57,104 nucleotides of DNA from Candidatus Phocaeicola faecipullorum (GTDB lineage Bacteria; Bacteroidota; Bacteroidia; Bacteroidales; Bacteroidaceae). The stretch spans positions 1 through 57,104 of the forward strand of contig JAHLFB010000061.1 of assembly GCA_018884025.1 (NCBI GenBank). The letters are read 5' to 3'. Of the stretch, positions 36,315 to 46,138 are shown piece after piece; within the stretch, counting starts at the first letter, position 1; each line of letters begins with the position of its first letter. The position numbers were made by a program, and so were the translations under genes. The notes below the pieces were generated by a model. That model was not told the DNA's origin. It searched no databases and saw only the letters and a list, made by a program, of their open reading frames with translations.

Positions 36315-36333
36315 AATAATCTTCTCCTATAAA

Positions 36334-37734
36334 TTAATTATTACCATAACCAGGGTTTTGCCATAAGATTTCAGTGTTCCCTATTTTCTCTATTTCATTC
36401 TGCGGAATAGGGAATAATAATTGATAATCCTGAATATCAAAGCCCTCATTTTTCATAATTTCTTTAGCATAACCCATACGAACCAAATCATACCACCTAT
36501 GACCTTCGTATGGAAACTCGCGTTGACGCTCATCAAGTATAGCCCTCCTAAACGAAGACTGATCAGAAAGTTCAACATTGGAAAGTTTTCCCAAACCGGC
36601 ACGCTCTCTTACATCATTTAATTGTTTCAATGCAACAGAACCTTCGGAAGCATCATAACCTATTTCATTCAACGCTTCCGCATACATCAATAAAACATCT
36701 GCATATCTCAATAATATCTGGTCATTACCTACCACATTGTAAGTGTCACTTTTTACATCAAAAAACTTATTCATCAGACAAACATTTGCTGCAGCATTGA
36801 CATAAGTAATCAAATCTTTTCTTTCATCATTTGCCTCATAAGAATTTACAAATGATTCAGACTGATTTGAATCGTCTGTCAAATTTGTTATGCTGTACCA
36901 ATAACCGTGCCCTTCGTTTTCAACATTCTTATTAAAACGGACTGCAAAGATAATTTCCCTATTCATCTTGTTTTCAACATCAAAAACCTTTGAAACAGGC
37001 TTTAAAAGTTCATACTTGCCTATCAACTGTGAGAACACATCTCTTGCCAAATCCCATTTATGGAAAGTCAGATACACTTTGCCAAGCAAAGCCATGGCTG
37101 CACCGGAAGTTGCACGCCCCAAATCTTCACCTGAATAAGATTCCGGCAGCATGTTTTCTTCAACTATAGTTTTTAAATCACCTCCTATAAATTCCAACAT
37201 TTCCTCATCAGTGGCACGTGGAATTTTCATAGCCTCATCTACTGTTACAACCTTTTTTGTCACCGGCACTCCACCCCAAACGCGATACATATTGAAATAA
37301 TTCAATGCGCGTATAAACATAGCTTCGCCTTTATATTGCTTTTTCAGGTTTTCATCAAATTCAGCAGCATCAATACGATCCAATACCATGTTACAACGAT
37401 AAACATTGTTATTGAAATTAGCCCAATAATCATCCAAAATACCATTGGAAGGCTTTTCCGTAAAATGATCTATATCATATCTGTCCTGCGTACCTGATGT
37501 AGGAGCACTAAGATTCAAATTATCACTCCTGTACTCGCAACACTCCATATAAAAATTAACCTGAGTCTGTAACTTTGAATAACATCCTATTACAGCAACA
37601 TTAAAATCGCTTGCAGTTTGATAAACTTTATCTGTCACAACGCTGGTTGACGGCTCCAAATCGAAAAAACTGTCAGAGCATGAAATCAATGAAAGCGAAG
37701 CCATCAATATTAATATGTAATTATATTTTTTCAT
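36334..37734 (-). CDS. susD: SusD/RagB-family nutrient-binding lipoprotein
   Basis: A 466-residue lipoprotein (lipobox SLISC, then SDSFFDLEPS) with TPR-like helices and the SusD C-terminal block ERQREFPYEGHRWYDLVRMG. SusD proteins sit as a lid on a SusC channel at the cell surface and capture substrate. The gene follows susC after 11 nt. It is shorter than many glycan-binding SusD proteins, which would suit a small ligand. Confidence 0.94.
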   Translation of the reverse strand: MKKYNYILILMASLSLISCSDSFFDLEPSTSVVTDKVYQTASDFNVAVIGCYSKLQTQVNFYMECCEYRSDNLNLSAPTSGTQDRYDIDHFTEKPSNGILDDYWANFNNNVYRCNMVLDRIDAAEFDENLKKQYKGEAMFIRALNYFNMYRVWGGVPVTKKVVTVDEAMKIPRATDEEMLEFIGGDLKTIVEENMLPESYSGEDLGRATSGAAMALLGKVYLTFHKWDLARDVFSQLIGKYELLKPVSKVFDVENKMNREIIFAVRFNKNVENEGHGYWYSITNLTDDSNQSESFVNSYEANDERKDLITYVNAAANVCLMNKFFDVKSDTYNVVGNDQILLRYADVLLMYAEALNEIGYDASEGSVALKQLNDVRERAGLGKLSNVELSDQSSFRRAILDERQREFPYEGHRWYDLVRMGYAKEIMKNEGFDIQDYQLLFPIPQNEIEKIGNTEILWQNPGYGNN

Positions 37735-37745
37735 AATAAGTCATT

Positions 37746-40700
37746 TTATAATGTTACATTGATACCAAACATGAATGTTCTTGCAAGAGGATAAGTTCCA
37801 TAGTCCTCACCAGGAGTTAATGCATTATCAGGACGTGCATTAACCTCCGGATTATATCCGCTATATTTTGTAAATGTCGCCAAGTTCTGCCCCGATACAT
37901 ACAGCCTCAGTTTCTCCACATAAAAGCGATTAGTCCATTTTTTAGGGAATGTATATCCCAATGATACGTTCTGCAAACGCAAATATGAGCCATCTTCCAG
38001 ATGCCATGTAGAAGTTCTTCCGTTATAACCTGTCTGTTTCCTGTTTGCCTTATTCACCTGTCCGTTTCCTGGCTGATCTTCACTCTGCCAACGATCCAAT
38101 GCAATAGTCGTACCATTGACATTTCCTTCCATATTATCTATATATCTGCGGTTAAGGTTCAGTATCTTATTACCAAATACACCTTGGAAATTAATATCCA
38201 AATCAAAACCTTTAAACCATAATTTTCCACCAAATCCGTATGTAAATTTTGGCATATAGTTACCGCAAACAGTACGGTCTTTATCCAAATCCAAGACACC
38301 ATCGCCATCTACATCCACAAAACGGAAATCACCTACTTTTGTATTCTCAAAATGAGGATATTTCTTCAAATCTTCCTCCGTCTCAAAAATACCATCCTGA
38401 ACCAACAAATAATAATTACCAATAGGTTTTCCTACTTCAGTAATGTAATAAGCATGTTCAACACTTCCAGAAGAAATAATCGGAGCATTACTTGGACCCA
38501 ATGCTTTTACCTCATTAATATTTTTTGACCAGTTTGCATTAAAAGAATATCCAAAGTCATCAGATATATGTTTTTGTGAACTCAATCCAATCTCCCATCC
38601 ACGATTGTTTACCTTTCCTATATTCATTAATGAAGTGCTATAACCAGTTATCAATGGAACTGGAACACTCAGTAACATATCAGAAGTATTTGTATTATAA
38701 TAATCTACAGTGAATCCTAATAAACCATTAAACATCTGAACATCAACACCGGCATTAACCATCTTATTTTTCTCCCAACTCAAATCATCCCTTTCTATAT
38801 TATCAGGTTTGTATCCATTAGACAAGATTCCCTGCCCTGTTCCCAATATATAATTATCCAAAGACATTGTAGCCAAATGTTCATAATTCCCTATTTGGAA
38901 ATTACCTGTTACTCCATAACTTACACGTAATTTTAAATCATTAATAAAAGATAAAGCTGATTGTTCTTTGAAGAAATCCTCTTCATTTATACGCCATGCA
39001 GCAGATGCTGAAGGGAAATACCCCCATCTGTTGTTCTTGCCAAAACGAGACGAGCCATCTGTACGAATAGCACCAGACAACATATATTTTCCGGAAAAAC
39101 TATACTGTACACGAGCAAGATAAGAAGCAATAGACCATTGTGATTTTTCAGAATATCCTTTTGTTACAGTACCTCCGGATATAGTCTGAATATAGTCATT
39201 AGGATAATCTGTTGCTGTCACATTATTGCTTTTAAAAGTTTCCTTCTGAGCAGACTGAACCAAAATAGCAGTCAGATTATGTTTTTCATTAATAGTCGTA
39301 TTATATGTCAACTGATTTTCAACAAGCCAGTTAAAATAGAAACTTGAGGAACTATATCCTTCCGGATTTGAGGGCATATCATAATAATCCTTACCTTTAA
39401 GAGGCAATGCAGATTGGCGATACTTATCATTATGAGCGCCATAATAGTCTCCACCAAATGAAATCTTATACGTCAAACCTTTATAAAGTTCCAATTCTGC
39501 ATACACTTTTCCTATAATAGACATTCTATCAGTAACGTTAGATTGTAAATTTGCCATTGCTACCGGATTCAATATTTCATTATGCTGATAATCTGTACCT
39601 ATACGCCAGTATCCATTTCCCTGATAATTATAAGAACCGTCTTCATTATATACAGGCCAAACAGGTGGCATCATTAACGCAGATTGCACTATACCACCTG
39701 CTCCAGACGCATCAACACTGTTAGACGTAGAATAAGAAGGAGCAAAATTGACACCAAACTTCAAACGTTTGTATTTTCCGTCTAAGTTCATACGCATACT
39801 ATATTTTTTAAAGTCAGAGTTAATAATAATTCCTTCTTTACTCATATAGTTTCCAGAAACAAAATAATTCACACTATTAGTCTTACCTGATAAAGAAATA
39901 TTGTGTCCTGTTGTACCTGCAGTACGAAAAATAGCATCCTGCCAGTCAGTATCTGTAAGCCCAGGTTGTCCTTCAAGATAAGGGAAGAGTTCAGCCGGAA
40001 TTTGATGATATGATTGTGGTCTCACGCTATTAGGATCGTCAGGAGAAGCACCTGGAACTTCAGCCAAATATGCATTATTATGTCCGTCCCTTGCAAATTC
40101 GGCAAACTGATAAGCATTCATCATTGGGAGCTTCTTTGAAACATTCTGAATGCCATAATATCCATCATACTGTACTATAAGTTTCTCTGATGTTCCTTTC
40201 TTGGTTGTAATCAAAACAACGCCATTTGAACCACGGCTACCATATATTGCAGCTGCCGAAGCATCTTTCAATACTTCTATAGACTCAATATCATTAGTAT
40301 TCATATTGGCAAAGCCTCTCTCCATTGGAACACCATCAATTATATATAAAGGATCACTACCTGCATTTACAGTACTAATACCTCGAACCCTAATACTGAC
40401 ACTACCTTCAGGATCACCACTTGGAGTAGTTACCTGCACACCAGGCATCTTTCCAACAAGAGCCTGACGAAAGTCTGAAGCTGGGTTATTTGCCAACACT
40501 TCAGCTTTTACTGAAGAAACCGCTGTTGATACGTCACGTTTCCTTTGAACACCATATCCCACAACAACCACCTCGTCCAAAACTTCACTATCCTCATGCA
40601 AAACAAGACGTGCAAGCTTCTTGTCAGTAGCTTTCAATGTCAGTGTCTTATAACCGATATAGGATATATCAAGAGTGGAATTCTCAGGAACATCGTTTAC

Positions 40701-41144
40701 CGTAAACTTACCGTCAAGGTCTGTTATCGTTCCGTTGTTTGTTCCTTTCACCAACACGCTTGCACCGATTACAGGCTCGCCATTAGTATCGACTATTACT
40801 CCCGATACAGTTTTTGTCCTTACCGGTTTGCTTTCTTTTGAAGAAGACTTAACATCCTTAAGATAAATCTTTTCCTCACCAATCTCAAAAGCGACGTTTG
40901 TACCTGCAAACAGACGTTTCAAGACTTCGCTCAATTCTTCATTTGTAGCACTGATACTGACGTTCTGGTCCGGATTGACCGTAGGACGACTGTATGCCAC
41001 ACTCAATCCTGTCTGCTTAGTGATGGCATCGAACACTTTCTCTAACTTGACATTCTTTAGATTGATTGTCACCTTCTGGGCAAAGGCTGAATAGCCGGAA
41101 GCCAGACTAAAGCATAATAATGCTAATAGAAATCTGATTCTCAT
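37746..41144 (-). CDS. susC: SusC/RagA-family TonB-dependent transporter with STN domain
   Basis: A 1132-residue outer-membrane transporter. Order: signal peptide (about 1-22); an STN secretin/TonB short domain (about 25-90; INLKNVKLEKVFDAITKQTG); a carboxypeptidase-regulatory-like domain (about 112-190, SGVIVDTNGEPVIGASVLVK); the SusC plug with VVGYGVQRKRDVSTAVSSV and RGSNGVVLITTKKG; and a 22-strand barrel ending TFMFGINVTL. The STN domain indicates trans-envelope signalling to the FecR/ECF pair encoded upstream. It is partnered by the susD gene 11 nt downstream. Confidence 0.96.
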   Translation of the reverse strand: MRIRFLLALLCFSLASGYSAFAQKVTINLKNVKLEKVFDAITKQTGLSVAYSRPTVNPDQNVSISATNEELSEVLKRLFAGTNVAFEIGEEKIYLKDVKSSSKESKPVRTKTVSGVIVDTNGEPVIGASVLVKGTNNGTITDLDGKFTVNDVPENSTLDISYIGYKTLTLKATDKKLARLVLHEDSEVLDEVVVVGYGVQRKRDVSTAVSSVKAEVLANNPASDFRQALVGKMPGVQVTTPSGDPEGSVSIRVRGISTVNAGSDPLYIIDGVPMERGFANMNTNDIESIEVLKDASAAAIYGSRGSNGVVLITTKKGTSEKLIVQYDGYYGIQNVSKKLPMMNAYQFAEFARDGHNNAYLAEVPGASPDDPNSVRPQSYHQIPAELFPYLEGQPGLTDTDWQDAIFRTAGTTGHNISLSGKTNSVNYFVSGNYMSKEGIIINSDFKKYSMRMNLDGKYKRLKFGVNFAPSYSTSNSVDASGAGGIVQSALMMPPVWPVYNEDGSYNYQGNGYWRIGTDYQHNEILNPVAMANLQSNVTDRMSIIGKVYAELELYKGLTYKISFGGDYYGAHNDKYRQSALPLKGKDYYDMPSNPEGYSSSSFYFNWLVENQLTYNTTINEKHNLTAILVQSAQKETFKSNNVTATDYPNDYIQTISGGTVTKGYSEKSQWSIASYLARVQYSFSGKYMLSGAIRTDGSSRFGKNNRWGYFPSASAAWRINEEDFFKEQSALSFINDLKLRVSYGVTGNFQIGNYEHLATMSLDNYILGTGQGILSNGYKPDNIERDDLSWEKNKMVNAGVDVQMFNGLLGFTVDYYNTNTSDMLLSVPVPLITGYSTSLMNIGKVNNRGWEIGLSSQKHISDDFGYSFNANWSKNINEVKALGPSNAPIISSGSVEHAYYITEVGKPIGNYYLLVQDGIFETEEDLKKYPHFENTKVGDFRFVDVDGDGVLDLDKDRTVCGNYMPKFTYGFGGKLWFKGFDLDINFQGVFGNKILNLNRRYIDNMEGNVNGTTIALDRWQSEDQPGNGQVNKANRKQTGYNGRTSTWHLEDGSYLRLQNVSLGYTFPKKWTNRFYVEKLRLYVSGQNLATFTKYSGYNPEVNARPDNALTPGEDYGTYPLARTFMFGINVTL

Positions 41145-41332
41145 ACATTAGAATTTAATTAATAAAAATAGTAATTTGTTTTCTTAGTTGACACACGAAA
41201 ACAGAAAATGGGTGAGAGAAAGATGAAGTTTTTTTTCATAAAAGAATAATAAATATCAGATTTATCTAATAATCAAGGCATTACGCTATAGAGAAAAATC
41301 AACCTACAAACAAGAAACGTGCAATTACACAT

Positions 41333-41376
41333 AAAAAAATCGGCTATACTGCCGTTTGGTTGCAGAATAGCCGATT
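41333..41376 (-). terminator. Intrinsic terminator after the fecR gene
   Basis: On the minus strand AATCGGCTAT and ATAGCCGATT form a perfect 10-bp stem followed by seven T residues. It separates the sigma/anti-sigma unit from susC, which therefore needs its own promoter, presumably read by the ECF sigma. The rest of the 41145-41395 gap holds no gene; no TAnnTTTG element is evident before susC. Confidence 0.85.
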
Positions 41377-41395
41377 ATCATTTTTAATCATTATA

Positions 41396-42391
41396 TCATT
41401 TTTTCAAAGATACATACACCTTTGCCGACTGTTCGTCATATCTGAAAGACAGAGGAGAGATTTTTACCAAATCTTCCAGTACCTTCTCTATCAGAGTATG
41501 TCGGGAAACAAGTGTTATATGCAAATCTGAAGGTATGTCATCTTCCACTTCAAAATCTACATTATACCAACGGCCGAGACGGGAAAACACTTCATCCAAA
41601 GGAGTATCCTTAAACGATATGATGTTGCTTTTCCATACAGAAGATGCGCCGGTGTCTGTGTTTCTGTTAACCCGATAAGACTTTGTGTTCTTATTATATA
41701 CCACACACTCGCCTGGAGATACAGGAACTTCTACATCGGAGAGCAGTTTTAGATTTATTCTTCCCTCATCAAGATTTACCTTTATATCGTCATTTTCGGG
41801 ATAGGCCTCAACATTGAAAGAAGTTCCAAGCACACGTATAGACGGACCGTTGAGATTTACCACAAACGGACGATTCTTGTTTTTTGCCACCACAAAATAT
41901 GCCTCACCCTTCAGTTCTACCGTACGTTCAGAAATACCGAACTTACGCGGATAACGCATATATGAGTCTGAATTTATATACACTTTCGTACCGTCCTGAA
42001 ACATCATTTGCATACGTTCGCCTTTAGGAACGTATATTTCTGCATATTCGCCTGCGCCAAATATATCCACACGGGTGTTAAGATGAAGGTATAATCCTAA
42101 TATAAGCACCAACGGCAGAAGAACTGCTGCGGCACGGAATGTCCAACGCCTGATTAATTTACTTCTGATGCGTGCGTTTATTTTCTGGAACATCTTGTCG
42201 GACGGAACACTATGGTCTATCAGCAAATCGGCATCCTCAAGTGGTATGGAATTGATGTCGGCATCAAAATTATTCGATATGTATGCCGAGCCTTCATCCG
42301 TAGCAAACCACTTTGCCACTTCTCTCGCTTCCTCCGGAGTGGCTAATCCTGCCAACACTTTTTCTATTTGATTATCACTTGGTCTGTTCAT
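41396..42391 (-). CDS. FecR-family anti-sigma factor
   Basis: A 331-residue inner-membrane anti-sigma factor. A cytoplasmic N-terminal segment (about 1-85) is followed by one membrane helix (AAAVLLPLVLILGLYLHL), the periplasmic FecR domain (about 110-215) with GEAYFVVAKNKNRPFVVN, and a C-terminal DUF4974-like domain with FKDTPLDEVFSRLGRWYNVDFE. It relays the ligand-loaded state of the STN-type SusC to the sigma factor. It lies 23 nt after the sigma gene. Confidence 0.94.
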   Translation of the reverse strand: MNRPSDNQIEKVLAGLATPEEAREVAKWFATDEGSAYISNNFDADINSIPLEDADLLIDHSVPSDKMFQKINARIRSKLIRRWTFRAAAVLLPLVLILGLYLHLNTRVDIFGAGEYAEIYVPKGERMQMMFQDGTKVYINSDSYMRYPRKFGISERTVELKGEAYFVVAKNKNRPFVVNLNGPSIRVLGTSFNVEAYPENDDIKVNLDEGRINLKLLSDVEVPVSPGECVVYNKNTKSYRVNRNTDTGASSVWKSNIISFKDTPLDEVFSRLGRWYNVDFEVEDDIPSDLHITLVSRHTLIEKVLEDLVKISPLSFRYDEQSAKVYVSLKK

Positions 42392-42414
42392 ATTCTATAT
42401 TCTCTATTATCTGA

Positions 42415-43017
42415 TTAGACACCCATCACGCCTAAAAGTATAAGGAAAAGTATAATCATTAACATTTTTTTGAGATACATTCTCAATAGTTTCAAGGATT
42501 CCGAGTAATGTGTCTTTATGGTATTTACCGACAGGTTCATACGTTCAGCAATCTCTTTGTTAGACAATTCTTCGCGCACTTTCAGAAGACATATCTCACG
42601 TTTCTGTTCGGGCAATTTATCCAATGCCTTATAGAAAATATCCATTCTCTCCCTTTTCTCCAACTTCTCTACGAAATCATCTTCAAACTCAGACGTTCTT
42701 TGCGCTAATTCATATTGTTTTTCTATCGCAGTATTTTCATTTCGGATTACGTTCAATACATAATTCTTTGTCATCGTAAACAAGTAGTTTTTCAGACTTA
42801 TACCGATATTCAAATCCGAACGGTATTCCCACAAACGTACAAAAACATATTGCACGGCTTCCTCCGCTTTTTCCCTATCCATAAGATAACGGTAGGACAA
42901 GGAATAGAGCAAACGGTGATATTTATTGTACGCCTCGGTGAAAGCCATCTTGTCTCCGCCTTCTATTAGATTGAATAATTGCTCGTCTGAAAAATTTGAA
43001 TACTTTGACACTTTCAT
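42415..43017 (-). CDS. ECF RNA polymerase sigma factor
   Basis: A sigma-70 ECF factor of about 200 residues. Region 2 has AFTEAYNKYHRLLYSLSYRYL and AEEAVQYVFVRLWE. Region 4 has LPEQKREICLLKVREELSNK followed by IAERMNLSVNTIKTHYS. The open frame begins at 43068, but a TATATTTG -7 element (43041-43048) lies inside that extension, so the ATG at 43017 (MKVSKYSNFSD) is preferred. A hydrophobic tail (MLMIILFLILLGVMGV) ends the protein, as in many Bacteroidetes ECF factors. It activates the downstream Sus locus when released by FecR. Confidence 0.93.
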   Translation of the reverse strand: MKVSKYSNFSDEQLFNLIEGGDKMAFTEAYNKYHRLLYSLSYRYLMDREKAEEAVQYVFVRLWEYRSDLNIGISLKNYLFTMTKNYVLNVIRNENTAIEKQYELAQRTSEFEDDFVEKLEKRERMDIFYKALDKLPEQKREICLLKVREELSNKEIAERMNLSVNTIKTHYSESLKLLRMYLKKMLMIILFLILLGVMGV

Positions 43018-43040
43018 AATGAACAGTTCGTTTTGCGGAA

Positions 43041-43048
43041 CAAATATA
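43041..43048 (-). promoter_or_regulatory. -7 element of the sigma-factor gene
   Basis: TATATTTG on the minus strand, 23 bp before the preferred start codon. The nearest TTG upstream is spaced about 17 bp, shorter than ideal. It supports the shorter sigma-factor start. Confidence 0.5.
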
Positions 43049-43240
43049 CTATTATTAAAATTAAACAATGGCTTTCAGATGATTTTTTCATAAAAATACT
43101 CCATTGAAGCGAATACACATAACTATAGAAACGATTTTTAATACATTTGTTTTACATTATTGTAACAGAGAGATAATAATTTACATATATTTTATTACTT
43201 TTTTTCTTGTCAACATTATATATATGTAGTCTTTATTTAT

Positions 43241-43248
43241 TACCTTTG
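43241..43248 (+). promoter_or_regulatory. -7 element of the antiporter gene
   Basis: TACCTTTG fits TAnnTTTG and lies 43 bp upstream of the antiporter ATG. No convincing -33 is found at the right spacing. Nothing else is evident in the 43018-43291 gap. Confidence 0.4.
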
Positions 43249-43291
43249 TTTTATAACCTCGTAATTATTGTAATAATTAATAAACTTTACC

Positions 43292-45433
43292 ATGGAAGAA
43301 TTTGCATTCCTACAACCTTTGCTGCTCACTATAACAGGATTGATTATAGGGGCGTTGCTCAAATCATTACTAAAACACAGTCGTTTCCCTTACACAGTAG
43401 GACTGTTCGCTATCGGTCTGTTAGTCGGAATACTTAACCGTTCCGGGATATTTCATTCATTACCACAGATATCGGATGCTGTGGACAGTGTAGCGGATAT
43501 TAATCCTGACCTTATACTATATCTTTTTCTGCCTATACTTATATTCGATGCGGCATACGAACTGAATATGCACATATTCAAGAAGACACTGGCGAACGCT
43601 ACACTGCTAGCGGCACCGGGACTGATTATTTGCATGATACTCACCGGAGTGCTTATGGTAGTAATAGGTTTAGTAATTCCCGGATATGAAAGCTGGTCGT
43701 GGACATTCGCACTTATGTTTGGCGCACTTATAAGTGCCACGGACCCGGTAGCCGTGGTCGCACTTCTGCATGAACTGAAAACCAGCAAGCGTTTCTCCAC
43801 ACTTGTTGACGCCGAATCATTACTTAACGACGGAACAGGCATCGTATGTTTCATGCTGTTTTTCGGAGTATATGCGGCTACAGGCGGTTCTGACAGTTCA
43901 CCGGTAATGGAATTCATAAAAGTAATAACCGTAAGTACCGTACTGGGATATTTCCTAGCCCGTGTAGTTATATGGTTTATTACACGTATCAACTCGGAAG
44001 AAATGATACAGAACAGTGTAATCATACTTTCGGCATATGTAACTTTCATCATTTCACAGTTCTACCTGGGAGTGTCAGGCGTCATAGCCCTTGTAGCTTT
44101 CGGTCTCACTGTAACATATGTGGGTAAACCTCGTTTAAAGCCACAGGTAAACAATTTCATGGGACATTTCTGGGAACTCGCCACATATATTGCAAATACG
44201 CTAATCTTCATCATAGTGGGCATAGTCATATCAGAAAAAGTTTCATTCTCATGGAGCGCATTCGGAGTGCTTATCCTGATATATATATTCCTCAACCTGT
44301 TCCGTTATGCCATGATTTCTATGCTCTATCCGGTGATGAAAAGAATGGGATACGGACTTACAAAACTTGAATCTGTGATACTTACATGGGGAGGCTTGCG
44401 TGGTGCGCTTGCCATGACTCTGGCATTAATGGTATCATATACAGAAGCAATACCGGAAGATATCAGAAACCAGATATTGTTTTTCACTGCCGGTATAGTT
44501 ACTCTTACACTGTGCATAAACGCCACTACAATGCGCTGGTTGCTCAATAAACTGGGACTGATAAGTGTTCCTTCAGCAAGGGTAAAATTAGAATACAACA
44601 TACACAAACACATCAGGGAAAGCTCGGAAAAATATCTTGAAAGACTGAAATCAAGAGACCACCTGACAGGTGCCAACTGGAGAAAAGTTGAGCATTACAT
44701 GGCATCGGCTCCGGTTGCCCCGATTGTGGAAGCTAAGGACAAAGATGTAATTTCAGAAATCCGTCTAAAAGTCCTCGACCGTGAGAAAGCTACATGCAAA
44801 GCCATCTATGAAGAAGGTATAATATCCGAAACTGCTTTCCGCAGGTTAATGAACTCACTGGACGAACTTTACGACCACGACGGCAAGTACACACTTGATT
44901 TCAGAAATTCAATATTCAGGTTCTGCGACCGAAGCAGCACAATCAACGCACTAAGAAAAACACCGGTAATACACGACTGGATAAGTTTCTATTTCCGTGA
45001 ACGTATTACAGTGGTCTATGATTTGGGAAGAGGTTTCATAATCCTGCAAAAGGAAGATCTTAAACTAATAGAAGAATTACAGGACTCAAAACTGTTGGAC
45101 GACGGACAGAAATCCGTTCTCGGAACACTAAAATCAGAGGTTGAAAATAACATAACACGTATGGACAATGTTATAAACAATCTTGCAGAGGAATTTCCTA
45201 AAGCATACGGTCATGCACTTACACTGAAATCCATACGCATGCTTTTAAGCAACGAGAGACGTACCGTCAAACAAATGATAAGCAACGGTATAATAACTGA
45301 AAAAGATGCTGAACCACTCTTTGAGAACATTGAAGAACGCGCTGATGAGGTAAATTCATTCAGTCATACCATACCCGCATCATTACTCAGATGGATGTTC
45401 TTCTCAAAGAAAAACAAAGAATGGAAAAAATAG
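43292..45433 (+). CDS. NhaP-type Na+/H+ antiporter
   Basis: A 713-residue CPA1 cation:proton antiporter. About twelve helices fill the first 420 residues, including LILYLFLPILIFDAAYEL, the ion-binding ALISATDPVAVVALLHEL and VDAESLLNDGTGIVCFML, which are CPA1 hallmarks. The C-terminal 290 residues are cytoplasmic and helical with coiled-coil character, longer than in minimal NhaP proteins, and may be regulatory. Monocistronic, ended by a strong terminator shared with the convergent ogt gene. Confidence 0.93.
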   Translation: MEEFAFLQPLLLTITGLIIGALLKSLLKHSRFPYTVGLFAIGLLVGILNRSGIFHSLPQISDAVDSVADINPDLILYLFLPILIFDAAYELNMHIFKKTLANATLLAAPGLIICMILTGVLMVVIGLVIPGYESWSWTFALMFGALISATDPVAVVALLHELKTSKRFSTLVDAESLLNDGTGIVCFMLFFGVYAATGGSDSSPVMEFIKVITVSTVLGYFLARVVIWFITRINSEEMIQNSVIILSAYVTFIISQFYLGVSGVIALVAFGLTVTYVGKPRLKPQVNNFMGHFWELATYIANTLIFIIVGIVISEKVSFSWSAFGVLILIYIFLNLFRYAMISMLYPVMKRMGYGLTKLESVILTWGGLRGALAMTLALMVSYTEAIPEDIRNQILFFTAGIVTLTLCINATTMRWLLNKLGLISVPSARVKLEYNIHKHIRESSEKYLERLKSRDHLTGANWRKVEHYMASAPVAPIVEAKDKDVISEIRLKVLDREKATCKAIYEEGIISETAFRRLMNSLDELYDHDGKYTLDFRNSIFRFCDRSSTINALRKTPVIHDWISFYFRERITVVYDLGRGFIILQKEDLKLIEELQDSKLLDDGQKSVLGTLKSEVENNITRMDNVINNLAEEFPKAYGHALTLKSIRMLLSNERRTVKQMISNGIITEKDAEPLFENIEERADEVNSFSHTIPASLLRWMFFSKKNKEWKK

Positions 45434-45449
45434 GCATAAAAAACCAAGT

Positions 45450-45490
45450 AAGCACAGAATAAAAAAACAGATTTATTCTGTGCTTATTTT
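45450..45490. terminator. Terminator between the antiporter and ogt genes
   Basis: AAGCACAGAATAAA (45450-45463) and TTTATTCTGTGCTT (45472-45485) form a perfect 14-bp stem around 8 nt, followed by TATTTT. On the minus strand the stem overlaps the ogt stop codon, so it can serve both convergent genes. Confidence 0.8.
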
Positions 45491-46029
45491 ATTACAGTAA
45501 CCTCCCATTCCAAAAGCATTTTCTTCTTCTCTATTCCCCAGTAATATCCTCCAATTCCGCCATCGGAGCGCAATACCCTATGACACGGAATAATCACAGC
45601 TACCGGATTTCTGCCTATTGCTGTTCCGACAGCACGCAATGCATGTGGATTTTTTATAGCTATTGCTATATCACTGTAAGTAGAAGTCTTTCCAAATGGT
45701 ATTTCCAGTAAAGCTTTCCAAACCTGAATCTGAAAGTCTGTCCCATGCAAATGTAAAACAATTTCATCAGAAAGGTTACGTTCATCTTTACAGAAAAAAC
45801 GTAAAGCCAAGTCGTGAAACTCTGTATGACGCATCTGTTGAAAAGATTTTGCAAACCTCTTGCAAAGAAGTTGCAAAGCCTCATTCCGGTCATCGGCAAA
45901 CTCTATGCAGCAAATACCACGCGACGTAGAAGCTATAAGCATTCTCCCAACCGATGTATCATAGAATCCATAATCAATATTCAGACTCCGGTATTCACAT
46001 TCCGTCATTCTCTCTATTCTGAACCTCAT
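45484..46029 (-). CDS. ogt: Methylated-DNA-protein-cysteine methyltransferase
   Basis: A 181-residue O6-alkylguanine repair protein that transfers the alkyl group from DNA to its own cysteine. The active site is VIIPCHRVLRSDGGIGGYYW. The helix-turn-helix region FGKTSTYSDIAIAIKNPHALRAVG inserts into DNA. The N-terminal domain is of the usual length; no AdaA-type domain is attached. The start may be the ATG at 46029 or that at 46008 (MTECEYRS). Monocistronic. Confidence 0.95.
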   Translation of the reverse strand: MRFRIERMTECEYRSLNIDYGFYDTSVGRMLIASTSRGICCIEFADDRNEALQLLCKRFAKSFQQMRHTEFHDLALRFFCKDERNLSDEIVLHLHGTDFQIQVWKALLEIPFGKTSTYSDIAIAIKNPHALRAVGTAIGRNPVAVIIPCHRVLRSDGGIGGYYWGIEKKKMLLEWEVTVIK

Positions 46030-46138
46030 TTCTTAACCTTGATTTATATTACATCACAAAATAAATGAAATTCACCGCATAAAGCAAACGGACTTTCAAA
46101 ACTTTATTATCTTCGCAGGCAAAACAAAAACAAGAATC

